Positions 18,595 to 26,801 of a DNA stretch of 64,000 nucleotides are shown here, in pieces; the stretch's first letter is position 1, and each line of letters starts with the position of its first letter. This DNA is from Cytophagales bacterium. GTDB lineage: Bacteria > Bacteroidota > Bacteroidia > Cytophagales > Cyclobacteriaceae. A program made the position numbers and the translations under genes. The DNA lies in contig JAFLBQ010000005.1 of the NCBI GenBank assembly GCA_017303805.1, forward strand, positions 358,515 to 422,514, in the 5' to 3' direction. The notes beneath the pieces are model-generated. The model did not search any database. It was not told the DNA's origin and worked only from the letters and a program-made list of their open reading frames with translations.

Positions 18595-20015
18595 AGGCGC
18601 GGAGTAACACGTTTGTACTGGTGTGTGTGGCGGCCCTTGCTTCCATAATGGCTTCCTATTTTATTGCAGCTTCCAACATCGTGGTGGGTGGATTAATAAT
18701 AATTGGTGTTATTGGTCTTTTTGTGGTTGGGGCAATGGTGTTTGACTTTCGCATTGGAGTCTATATCCTTTTTTTGATGGGCTCTTTCATGTTTTACGTT
18801 TCGCGACTTCTTACATCTCAAATCCCTTTCGGTGTTTTTTACGATGCACTGGTGGTTATAACCTTTGTTTGTATTTTTCTTAATGTAAAGCGTGTAAAAG
18901 ACTGGTCGGGTTTCAACAATATTTTCACGTTGTATTTCGTGATCATTACAGCCTATCAATTACTTCAGATGTTTAATCCAAATGCTGTAGGGCTTACGGG
19001 TTGGCTGGTTTCAATGCGAAATAATACCTCGTTACTAACCTATATTATCTTTTTTCAACTTTTTGTAACGATAAAGGACATTAAATACTTTACCATGCTG
19101 TGGTTGGGTGTTGGTTTAGCAGTTGCATTTTATGGAATTTATCAGGAAACATTTGGGCTAACTGATTTTGAATGGCGCTGGATTTATGAAGCACCCGGTC
19201 GGTTTGAACTTTACTATCAATGGGGAAGCATGAGAAAGTTCTCGTTTCTTTCCGATCCTTCGAGCTATGGGTTGTTTCTTGCTTTTGGTGGCCTAGCCTT
19301 CATCACCTTAATTTTCGGACCCTATCGAACCCGCTGGAAGATTTTTTGTGGTGTTGCCGCAATGATCTGCTTTATCGCTATGGCCAATTCCGGCACCCGT
19401 ACAGCTACTGCCATGGTAGCTATTGGCCTCTTGCTCCTGGTTTTGCTGAATATAAATAGCCAAAAGGTAATCTTGTTTGCAATGGCCGTGGTATTTGCAG
19501 GCGGGATAGTTTTTTTTGGCCCATTTTATAGTGGTACTGTAATTCGGTTGCGCTCTACTTTTACTCCATCCGAAGATGCTTCTATGGGTGTTCGTGATTA
19601 TAAGCGACTCCGGTTTCAGGAGTACATCCGCAGCAATCCAATAGGCGGTGGGCCTATGACTACCGGAACCAGCGGTGTCATATATTCACCAGGGCACCCC
19701 TTAGCAGGAGGATGGGACCCCGATAGCGGCTATCTGGCCACAGGCCTGGAGTTGGGATGGGTAGGATTGCTTATATTTGTTTCTTTCTTTGCGGCAGTAA
19801 TGATAAAGGGCATAAACAATCACTTTTTAATTGTTGATCCATTACTTCGAAATTTAAATTTGGTGTACACCATTCCTTTTTTTGCATTAACCGTGGGGCA
19901 TTTCACGCAACATGCCATGTTCTCTAAACCTTCTAACCTGCTGGTTATAGCCATTTATGCGTTGCTAATTCGCTTACCTCAATTCGATACATTAAAATCA
20001 GACACAATTATTTAA
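18591..20015 (+). CDS. O-antigen polymerase/ligase-like membrane protein (Wzy family)
   Basis: This 474-aa protein has about 12 membrane helices and a large periplasmic loop between helices late in the chain (about residues 330-385, with FTPSEDASMGVRDYKR and PDSGYLATGLELGWVG). SDPSSYG followed by SGTRTATA is typical of the O-antigen ligase/polymerase (Wzy_C) superfamily. Such proteins polymerise lipid-linked repeat units at the periplasmic face. It starts with GTG overlapping the 34-aa ORF and is followed 2 bases later by the TolC-like gene. Between a flippase and an export protein, polymerase is more likely than ligase. Confidence 0.8.
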   Translation: MKARSNTFVLVCVAALASIMASYFIAASNIVVGGLIIIGVIGLFVVGAMVFDFRIGVYILFLMGSFMFYVSRLLTSQIPFGVFYDALVVITFVCIFLNVKRVKDWSGFNNIFTLYFVIITAYQLLQMFNPNAVGLTGWLVSMRNNTSLLTYIIFFQLFVTIKDIKYFTMLWLGVGLAVAFYGIYQETFGLTDFEWRWIYEAPGRFELYYQWGSMRKFSFLSDPSSYGLFLAFGGLAFITLIFGPYRTRWKIFCGVAAMICFIAMANSGTRTATAMVAIGLLLLVLLNINSQKVILFAMAVVFAGGIVFFGPFYSGTVIRLRSTFTPSEDASMGVRDYKRLRFQEYIRSNPIGGGPMTTGTSGVIYSPGHPLAGGWDPDSGYLATGLELGWVGLLIFVSFFAAVMIKGINNHFLIVDPLLRNLNLVYTIPFFALTVGHFTQHAMFSKPSNLLVIAIYALLIRLPQFDTLKSDTII

Positions 20016-20017
20016 TT

Positions 20018-20716
20018 ATGAAAACCATAAAACTTTTTCCACTATTCGTTGTACTTGGATGCCTTTCAGCACGAGCTCAATCAATTGACTACAACAAAAT
20101 TATTTTACCCGACCGGGTTCAAAGTGCAGACTTTGGAGAGAAGCTTGTACAGCTAGCCTGGAGAAACCACCCTACCAATGAGATCTACAGGCACGATGTA
20201 ACCATTGCGCAATATCAGGTAAATCGCTCCGCAGCGGATTGGCTCAATATGATAACGGTGCAAGGGAACCTAAATGAGTTCAACATCAAGGAGCAAAGCA
20301 ATAACGTACCCGTTTTCTTACCTCGTTATAATTTTGGCTTGATTGTGCCGCTTGGCATTTTTGTAAAAAACCCCAACGAAACGAAACAAAACAAACAAAA
20401 ATTGGCCATTGCCCAGGAATCTGTGAATGCCCAAAAACTTGAGGTAAGAAGGGTTGTGCTAAAGGCCTACAACGATTACCAGGTTGCAGAGAAGATATTT
20501 AAAATTCAATCACAGCAATTTTCGGATAGTGAAAGCAATTTAAAATTGATAGAGCAACGTTTCAAAAGAGGTGAAACTAATTTTGAGGTTTATACCGCAA
20601 GCCAGGCTGAACTAAACAGGGCATCCATAGCCATGCTGCAGGCCGACCGCGATTTTAAAAACGCGAAGCTTGATCTTGAGCAATTGATTGGGGTAAGGCT
20701 GGAAGATGTGATGTGA
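20018..20716 (+). CDS. Short TolC-like outer-membrane efflux family protein
   Basis: This 232-aa protein has a signal peptide (cleavage near ARAQ). It has one TolC-type helical pair with a strand pair between (about residues 40-220), including 'EQRFKRGETNFEVYTASQAELNRA' split over two helices and a C-terminal LDLEQLIGVRLEDV. Normal TolC proteins have two such repeats and about 420-480 aa, so this is half length with no sign of a frameshift. It starts 2 bases after the polymerase stop. It may form the outer-membrane or periplasmic part of the exporter by oligomerising with doubled stoichiometry. No separate Wza-like gene is visible in the operon. Confidence 0.7.
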   Translation: MKTIKLFPLFVVLGCLSARAQSIDYNKIILPDRVQSADFGEKLVQLAWRNHPTNEIYRHDVTIAQYQVNRSAADWLNMITVQGNLNEFNIKEQSNNVPVFLPRYNFGLIVPLGIFVKNPNETKQNKQKLAIAQESVNAQKLEVRRVVLKAYNDYQVAEKIFKIQSQQFSDSESNLKLIEQRFKRGETNFEVYTASQAELNRASIAMLQADRDFKNAKLDLEQLIGVRLEDVM

Positions 20717-20848
20717 TAATGATTTTCTGGTGATCTGTTTTTCTCAAAATTTAAAATGCGGATCCGTTATCGCAATGGCTGTGCGAAGTAAACAACAATT
20801 ATAATTGGAGAAAGTTGATTTGATTATGTTCGAAATCTGCTTATACGA

Positions 20849-21922
20849 ATGAGTTCTGCTGGTAGTGGAAGTGCAAAAATTCATAGACGAGGTTGGATTG
20901 ATTACGCAAGGGGCATTGTTATTATCTATGTAGTTTACAGGCATGCGTTAACCGGATTGTTAGGAGCCGGTGTTAACATTAAAAACGCGATTTATCTGGT
21001 TCAGGAATCCAGTATGCCTGTTTTTTTTATTGTGTCCGGAATTTTCATCCGGTCGAGCGCATTGAAACGGGGACTAGATACCTTTGTAAGGTTTAAGTTT
21101 GAGTCGTTAATGTACCCGTACTTTGTGTGGGCCACCATTCACCTCTCAATACAGATTTTTTTTAGCCACTACTCAAATTATGCGAAAGGTGTTGAATACT
21201 ACGGCTATCTTTTCACCTTCCCCAGGGCGATAGATCAATTTTGGTATTTATACGCACTGTTTGCTACAATGATTGTTTTTGCAACTTTGAATTTTAAACT
21301 ACTAAAGTTTAATGTACCGTTAAATGTGGTTGTTGCGATAGGTCTTTATGTAAGTTCATATTTTATTAAGACTGATTATTTCTCTCTACATGACATAGCT
21401 TTCTATTATCCATTTTTAGTGTTTGGATTCTTGATAGCCGATGCATTAATGCCTGTGGATAGTACTTTTTTTAAGGGCAAGTGGCTGCTATATACTCTTC
21501 CAATTTTTATCGTATTACAAATTTATTGGCGGTGGCAATATCCTGATACCAACAGACTGAATGAATTGGACTTTATTGGGTTTGTTGCTTTTGTGCCGAT
21601 TACAATCATAGGCGCGCTATTGATTTTTATTTTCTCCTATCACCTGGATGAAAGAAATTGGCTAAAGCCCTTGCGCTTTATTGGAAGCCATTCTTTGTAT
21701 ATCTACATCATGCACCTGATCTTCACCAGTGGTATCAGAATGGTTTTCCTCAAACTCTATCCGCAAGCACCCCCTCTACTTATGCTGCTTGTTATAATGG
21801 CGGGCGGTATTTTTATACCCATTGTGTTATATAAAACGTTAATGCAACTTGGATTCAAGGCCTTGTTTGAGCCTCCGCTGGCTGTAAAGAAACTAATCTT
21901 TTGGAAACATAAACCTCTATAG
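20849..21922 (+). CDS. Acyltransferase family 3 membrane protein (OafA-like)
   Basis: This 357-aa protein begins with the acyltransferase-3 signature (RGWIDYARGIVIIYVVYRHA, where the conserved histidine follows the YR) and has about 10 membrane helices, ending with LYIYIMHLIF typical of the family. These enzymes O-acylate exported glycans or membrane sugars using a cytoplasmic acyl donor. It follows the TolC-like gene by 132 bases, in which no gene or clear terminator is seen, and probably decorates the polysaccharide of this operon. Its 3' end overlaps the convergent GT-C gene by 68 bases. Confidence 0.85.
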   Translation: MSSAGSGSAKIHRRGWIDYARGIVIIYVVYRHALTGLLGAGVNIKNAIYLVQESSMPVFFIVSGIFIRSSALKRGLDTFVRFKFESLMYPYFVWATIHLSIQIFFSHYSNYAKGVEYYGYLFTFPRAIDQFWYLYALFATMIVFATLNFKLLKFNVPLNVVVAIGLYVSSYFIKTDYFSLHDIAFYYPFLVFGFLIADALMPVDSTFFKGKWLLYTLPIFIVLQIYWRWQYPDTNRLNELDFIGFVAFVPITIIGALLIFIFSYHLDERNWLKPLRFIGSHSLYIYIMHLIFTSGIRMVFLKLYPQAPPLLMLLVIMAGGIFIPIVLYKTLMQLGFKALFEPPLAVKKLIFWKHKPL

Positions 21923-23477
21923 TTCCCGGATAAACAATCCGGGGTGCTTCAAAGGAATCCACCAACGTATAATGATCCTTTAATTTCGCGCGGACAGAGA
22001 ATGGATAAAAGTTGTTAAGCAGTGGCAGATGTTCAAAAAGAACCACATCATAGTGCTGTGCTTCTATTTGAATTAAAAACTGGTTAAGCTCGCGTTCGAA
22101 CATTCCCACCCCAAGATGGAACCAGAGTGGGCCTTTGGCTAATTTAAAATTTGCCTCAATAGCCAGCGGGGTAAGCTCAGACATATTCAGTACTACCGGC
22201 TCTTTTGATGTGCGAGCCTGTTGAATTAATTGGATAGTACGCTCCATGCCACTGACAGTACTTGCGGGCATTCGGATGTTCTTAAATGCAGGTAAAGAAG
22301 ATTTTTGCCAGTTGGATAAATCTGCGTAGAAATTGCACTCCGCGGGTTGTAGAATGTAGGTATTTATTGAAACCACATCTTTATCGGTTGGCCTGAATAA
22401 TGTCTTGGCTAAAACCTTATCGGCATACTTCCAGTATTTTTCAGACCACCACAGGCTTACAAGTACAAATAAAATAGAAAAGGTAAGCCTGGAGTTATAC
22501 CAATTGAAATTTTGAAGCTGGAGAAGGATAAATGCGCAAGCAAAGGCATGGAAAAAGAAATTATTATCCTTCGGCACATAACTGGTTACCTGATAAATCA
22601 TGGCCTGAACCAAAATACCCAGAATGAGTAATGTAAACAAAAGACCTGCGCGTGTAATGGTTTTGTTTCGCCATTGTACGTAAAGTAATCCTACAATGGA
22701 AATAAAGTAGAATTTCTCCCAGCGCGATTCTTCCATGTTGATTCTGATCAAATCCTGAAGTGACACACGCGCGTAGTGGGGGGCTTGCCCATAGTTAAAC
22801 CAGTATCCAAAATCATATGGCAGAAAGGGTAGAATAAAGATTAAAAACGAGGCAGTAACAGTAGCACTGAATATAAGGGCAGGTTTTAGCGCGCGCGACT
22901 GGAAACTATAGATGACTACCAGAATTAAACCAATCAGCAACCCTAACCCGCCTCCATCTTGTTTGGTAAAAAAAGCTACCGTAAAGAAGATTGCTGAGGC
23001 TATTAAATATAACCATGAAAATCTTTGTTGTGCCTGTTTGAAAAAGTGAAAGAGAAAACCCAGTGCTACCAGTTGAAAGATAATAACGGTGTGATTGTAT
23101 TGTGGCCAGTAAAGTCCCAGAATAAATGTGAGTGAAAAAATAACAATACTGAGAACCCGAGTGTAAAAACCAGCGCCATTATTTACCAGTATCCACCGAA
23201 ACGCCACACCAGAAACAATATTCATGAACGCTTGCGCTTTGGCTAATGTGAAAAGTGATGGGCCAAACAGCTTAAAAAAGAGGGCGGGTATAAGCCAGGA
23301 GCATACCCCCATAGGAATACCAAAATCCTTATACGGCAATTCGCCCAGGGAGAGCCGGTAAGCGCCCTCCCATAGCATGTAGAGATTGATCTGATAGGAG
23401 AGTTCGAAGAACAATGGAAATAGTGCACACCCGAATATCAGTAGTAGTTCAAGGCCAACGATCGCCCACTTTTTCAT
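21855..23477 (-). CDS. GT-C superfamily membrane glycosyltransferase
   Basis: This 540-aa protein has an N-terminal membrane helix and then a first periplasmic loop with an acidic segment (LWEGAYRLSLGELPYKDFG) like ArnT/PMT-type GT-C enzymes. About ten further helices and a C-terminal soluble domain of ~190 residues follow. GT-C enzymes use polyprenyl-phosphate sugars as donors on the periplasmic face. The start ATG overlaps the stop of the upstream GT-C gene by one base (TAATG), so the two are coupled. Given the DprE1/DprE2 genes just beyond, a polyprenyl-phosphoryl-arabinose donor is a plausible but unproven assignment. Confidence 0.7.
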   Translation of the reverse strand: MKKWAIVGLELLLIFGCALFPLFFELSYQINLYMLWEGAYRLSLGELPYKDFGIPMGVCSWLIPALFFKLFGPSLFTLAKAQAFMNIVSGVAFRWILVNNGAGFYTRVLSIVIFSLTFILGLYWPQYNHTVIIFQLVALGFLFHFFKQAQQRFSWLYLIASAIFFTVAFFTKQDGGGLGLLIGLILVVIYSFQSRALKPALIFSATVTASFLIFILPFLPYDFGYWFNYGQAPHYARVSLQDLIRINMEESRWEKFYFISIVGLLYVQWRNKTITRAGLLFTLLILGILVQAMIYQVTSYVPKDNNFFFHAFACAFILLQLQNFNWYNSRLTFSILFVLVSLWWSEKYWKYADKVLAKTLFRPTDKDVVSINTYILQPAECNFYADLSNWQKSSLPAFKNIRMPASTVSGMERTIQLIQQARTSKEPVVLNMSELTPLAIEANFKLAKGPLWFHLGVGMFERELNQFLIQIEAQHYDVVLFEHLPLLNNFYPFSVRAKLKDHYTLVDSFEAPRIVYPGTIEVYVSKRLVSLQPAEAQTRP

Positions 23478-24676
23478 TAGCGTAGAATGTGGATAGTGTA
23501 ACTCAATAAATTAAGTGCAATGGCGTAGGCAACAAATGATTTAAATAACCATTTAGGAATAGCGGCATAGCTAGCACCAATCAACACCAATAATGCCGGG
23601 AAAAAATCCAGAGCGAACCGTTGAGTATTAACTTGCATCCAGCCATTATTATGATAGAATAGTATGCTCACAACAATTAATGAGATAGTGGCCCAGAATG
23701 CAATCTTGAATTTTAGTTCCTGCCGGGCCTTCCAAGCAAAAATAACAAAAGGCGATGCTGCCAGAATGGATGTGCCGTATTGATCCATACCTGTTACCTG
23801 TAAATTCATGCTGCCTGAAAAAAATATGTTATGGCCTTTTAGTAGCAGATGATAGAAGTTGTAAAGAAAGTATTTTGAGCTAAAAAGTCCGTATTGATTT
23901 ATTCTTTCCTGAACAGGTGCTGCATAGATCAGGTACAAATAGCCCGTGTCAAAAATATTGTGAAACCGCAGGTAGTTCAGAATAAAGTAGGGGACTACGC
24001 AAAGGGCAGCAACCACCAGCACGATAAGAATATTTTTAAGGGCAGTCTTTTTATCGGGTTGCACTACATACAGAAAATAGAAAATGAGGATGGCATAAAA
24101 AATAGTCATTTGCCGGGTTAAGAATGCCAGCGCCCAAAGTACTCCAAGCAAGAGTGGTCTTTTCTTGCTCAGAACTTCAATTAATAGAAGCAACAATAAG
24201 CAGGTACAAACTACATGGGCAAATCCATTAATGTAATCGCTGGTTAAAACTACCCACCAATACCCACTTCCAAAAAAAAAGCCGAGAAACACCCAAAGCT
24301 TACCTTCTGAGTTACCCATTACGTGGGTAAGTAGCCTATAAAGCAAGAACATATTGACACAGGAGATCAACAGGCTAATTAATATGGTGTTAATAGAGGT
24401 TCCAAAAACACCTACCAACGGGGTAAGCACCACGGCCGGAAAGGGGGGGAAGCTCACGTAGTACTTCCCCTCAAATACAGAGGCATCCCAGAAGTAATTT
24501 TCGATAGGTAGGTTACCCGAAAGAAAGGCTTTTGCCTGAAATACAGCAAGATTAGAGTCGTATGCGTTTTTAGTAATAACCGGAATATGAAGCACCAGGT
24601 AAAGCGAAAGAATCAACAGCCAATGCTTCCAGGTTAGATTATGAAAAGAAAAAATTTCGTTAATAAATTTCTTCAT
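23477..24676 (-). CDS. GT-C superfamily membrane glycosyltransferase (ArnT/PMT-like)
   Basis: This 399-aa protein has about ten membrane helices. The first loop carries YDSNLAVFQAKAFLSGNLP and YYVSFPPFPAVVLTPLVG, a layout seen in dolichyl/polyprenyl-phosphate sugar transferases, with an aspartate in the position used for catalysis (YDSN). The C-terminus is short and ends in a helix, unlike its partner. It is the first gene of a two-gene minus-strand unit and is separated by only 54 bases from the divergent DprE1 gene, so shared regulation is likely. Donor and acceptor are unknown. Confidence 0.7.
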   Translation of the reverse strand: MKKFINEIFSFHNLTWKHWLLILSLYLVLHIPVITKNAYDSNLAVFQAKAFLSGNLPIENYFWDASVFEGKYYVSFPPFPAVVLTPLVGVFGTSINTILISLLISCVNMFLLYRLLTHVMGNSEGKLWVFLGFFFGSGYWWVVLTSDYINGFAHVVCTCLLLLLLIEVLSKKRPLLLGVLWALAFLTRQMTIFYAILIFYFLYVVQPDKKTALKNILIVLVVAALCVVPYFILNYLRFHNIFDTGYLYLIYAAPVQERINQYGLFSSKYFLYNFYHLLLKGHNIFFSGSMNLQVTGMDQYGTSILAASPFVIFAWKARQELKFKIAFWATISLIVVSILFYHNNGWMQVNTQRFALDFFPALLVLIGASYAAIPKWLFKSFVAYAIALNLLSYTIHILR

Positions 24677-24730
24677 AAACGTTGAATTAAAGCGTAACTA
24701 TCGGAGTTAAAGGTATGAGATTTTAATAGA

Positions 24731-26056
24731 ATGGCGGCTAATTTTATTACAAATTGGAATAATTACCCACAGGAGAAATCTCAATTCTCTACCGCTGTGT
24801 TTGGTCAGGATTTTGAAACGGCCTTAGCTCGCCAGCCTTCATTTATTGTTCGCGGTAATGGTCGTTGCTATGGCGATGCATCGCTTGGTGCCTCCGTTGT
24901 AAGTTCGCTTAAATTCAATAGAGTTTTAAGCTTCGATGAAGTGGCCGGCATACTTACCTGCCAAAGTGGGCTGATGCTTTCCAATATTCTTGAACTTTCG
25001 ATGCCGAAAGGTTGGTTTTTGCCGGTAACGCCCGGCACTCGGTTTATTACCGTGGGGGGGGCCGTTGCTTCGGATGTGCACGGAAAGAACCATCATAAAG
25101 ACGGATCATTTTCACAACATGTAATCAACATAAAAATTCTTACCCCAACGGGTTCGATTGTTTCGTGCAGTCCAACTGAAAACAGTGATTTTTTTTGGTT
25201 CACCTGTGGCGGGATGGGACTTACTGGTATTATTCTGGAAGTTACGTTTAGATTAAAAAAAATTGAAACCGGTTTCATTAAGCAGGTTCAGATCAAAGCA
25301 AAAGATCTAAACGAAGTGCTGGAGTTGTTTGAACAATATAGTAACTACACCTATTCCGTTGCATGGATTGATTGTCTTAAGACCGGTGCTGATTTTGGAC
25401 GAAGTATTTTGATGGTTGGTGAACATGCAACCATACATGAGTTACCTAATGCTGCCCGCCTGCTCCCTAAGAAACCTATTGTCCTGTCGGTGCCTTTTAA
25501 CTTTCCTTCTTTTGTGTTAAACGGATTTTCTGTAAAAGCCTTCAATGCGGTTTACTATGGCAAAAACTTCAAACGCGAAATCCATTCCATAGCTTCTTAC
25601 GAAAAATTCTTTTACCCATTGGATGCCATATTGCATTGGAACAGAATTTATGGAAGCCGTGGATTTGTACAATACCAATTCGTAATTCCCAAGCAAGTGG
25701 GCAAGGCCGGCATTCGCGATATCTTAACACGGATAAGTGCGAAGGGATGGGGCTCTTTCCTGGCGGTTCTAAAACTCTTTGGTGTTCAACAGGGACCAAT
25801 CTCTTTTAATATGGAAGGCTACACGCTGGCATTAGACATTCCGATTAACAGCAAACTTTTTTCCTTTCTGGACGAACTTGATAAGATGGTTAAAGAGTAC
25901 GGTGGGCGCATCTATTTAACAAAGGATGCCCGGATGAAAGCCGAAATTTTTCATAGTACATACCCAAATGCAGCAACCTTTACTACATTTCTAAATAAAG
26001 TCGATCCTGAAAAGAAGCTGGTTTCCTCGCTTTCCAGGCGCCTTCAAATCAAATAA
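24731..26056 (+). CDS. dprE1: DprE1-like decaprenylphosphoryl-beta-D-ribose 2'-oxidase
   Basis: This 441-aa FAD-linked oxidase (VAO/PCMH fold) is close in length and motifs to mycobacterial DprE1. FAD-binding segments are RGNGRCYGD (41-49) and PGTRFITVGGAVASDVHGKN (101-120, with the FAD-proximal His117). The substrate part has HWNRIYGSRGFVQYQFVIP (about 302-320) and GGRIYLTKDAR with Lys398, equivalent to the catalytic-site Lys418 of M. tuberculosis. Known reaction: oxidation of polyprenyl-phosphoryl-ribose at C2' to the keto form. The residue equivalent to the benzothiazinone-reactive Cys387 is Ala367 (GYTLALDI against GWNICVDF). The DprE2 homologue follows after 3 bases, completing the epimerase pair. 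Confidence 0.9.
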   Translation: MAANFITNWNNYPQEKSQFSTAVFGQDFETALARQPSFIVRGNGRCYGDASLGASVVSSLKFNRVLSFDEVAGILTCQSGLMLSNILELSMPKGWFLPVTPGTRFITVGGAVASDVHGKNHHKDGSFSQHVINIKILTPTGSIVSCSPTENSDFFWFTCGGMGLTGIILEVTFRLKKIETGFIKQVQIKAKDLNEVLELFEQYSNYTYSVAWIDCLKTGADFGRSILMVGEHATIHELPNAARLLPKKPIVLSVPFNFPSFVLNGFSVKAFNAVYYGKNFKREIHSIASYEKFFYPLDAILHWNRIYGSRGFVQYQFVIPKQVGKAGIRDILTRISAKGWGSFLAVLKLFGVQQGPISFNMEGYTLALDIPINSKLFSFLDELDKMVKEYGGRIYLTKDARMKAEIFHSTYPNAATFTTFLNKVDPEKKLVSSLSRRLQIK

Positions 26057-26059
26057 ACT

Positions 26060-26791
26060 ATGACTACCGTTTTGATACTGGGTGCTACATCGGAAGTGGC
26101 GCTTGCGTTAGCCGATCAATTAGCCGCTAAATCTTTCAATTTGATTTTAGCTGCCCGACATGCAGAAAGACTTAATCCGGTTAAAGCCGATCTCACTATC
26201 CGATTTGGCGTAACGGTTACCGTAGCAGAGTTTGATGCCGCCCAGGTTACTACCCACGCTGATTTTTATGCGCAGTTGAGTCCAAAACCCGATGCAGCAA
26301 TTTGTGTGTTCGGTTTTTTAGGCGACCATGAAAAAGCGATTCAGAACTGGGAAGAGTGCGCCACCATATTAACTTCGAACTTTGTGGGTGCAGTTTCTAT
26401 ACTGAATATTGTAGCCAACGATTTTGAAAATCGTAAGGCCGGAGTACTGGTAGGCGTAAGCTCAGTAGCGGGCGAACGCGGCCGCCAAAGCAATTATTTT
26501 TATGGCAGCGCCAAGGCAGGCTTTACAGCCTACCTGTCGGGGTTAAGAAATCGATTATTTAAAAGTTCGGTGCATGTGGTAACAGTAAAGCCTGGGTTTA
26601 TCAGAACCAGGATGATTGCCGGAATACCCACACCCGGGTTACTTACTGCCAGTGCAGACCAGGTTGCTCGTAAAATCATTGGAGCAATGCAGGCTAAGCG
26701 AAATGTAATTTACATAGTGCCGGCCTGGCGATGGATCATGCTGGTGATTCGATCCATACCGGAGTCAATTTTTAAGAGGCTCCGGCTGTAG
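26060..26791 (+). CDS. dprE2: DprE2-like decaprenylphosphoryl-2-keto-beta-D-erythro-pentose reductase (SDR)
   Basis: This 243-aa short-chain dehydrogenase has the nucleotide-binding LILGATSEVALALA at the N-terminus, matching the GATSxI variant of DprE2 rather than the classical TGxxxGxG. The active site is Ser135 in GVSSVAGERGRQSN and Tyr148/Lys152 in YGSAK, followed by VKPGFIRTRM. The run SSVAGER-RxSN-YGSxKAG is the DprE2 hallmark. It reduces the 2'-keto intermediate to polyprenyl-phosphoryl-D-arabinofuranose with NAD(P)H. It begins 3 bases after dprE1. Its end faces the convergent SGNH gene with 10 bases between. Confidence 0.88.
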   Translation: MTTVLILGATSEVALALADQLAAKSFNLILAARHAERLNPVKADLTIRFGVTVTVAEFDAAQVTTHADFYAQLSPKPDAAICVFGFLGDHEKAIQNWEECATILTSNFVGAVSILNIVANDFENRKAGVLVGVSSVAGERGRQSNYFYGSAKAGFTAYLSGLRNRLFKSSVHVVTVKPGFIRTRMIAGIPTPGLLTASADQVARKIIGAMQAKRNVIYIVPAWRWIMLVIRSIPESIFKRLRL

Positions 26792-26801
26792 CCAACTACC
26801 C

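Noticed and set aside
20018-20716. TolC-like gene as a truncated pseudogene
   Set aside because: The frame has its own signal peptide and tight operon spacing, and no continuing TolC sequence appears in other frames downstream.
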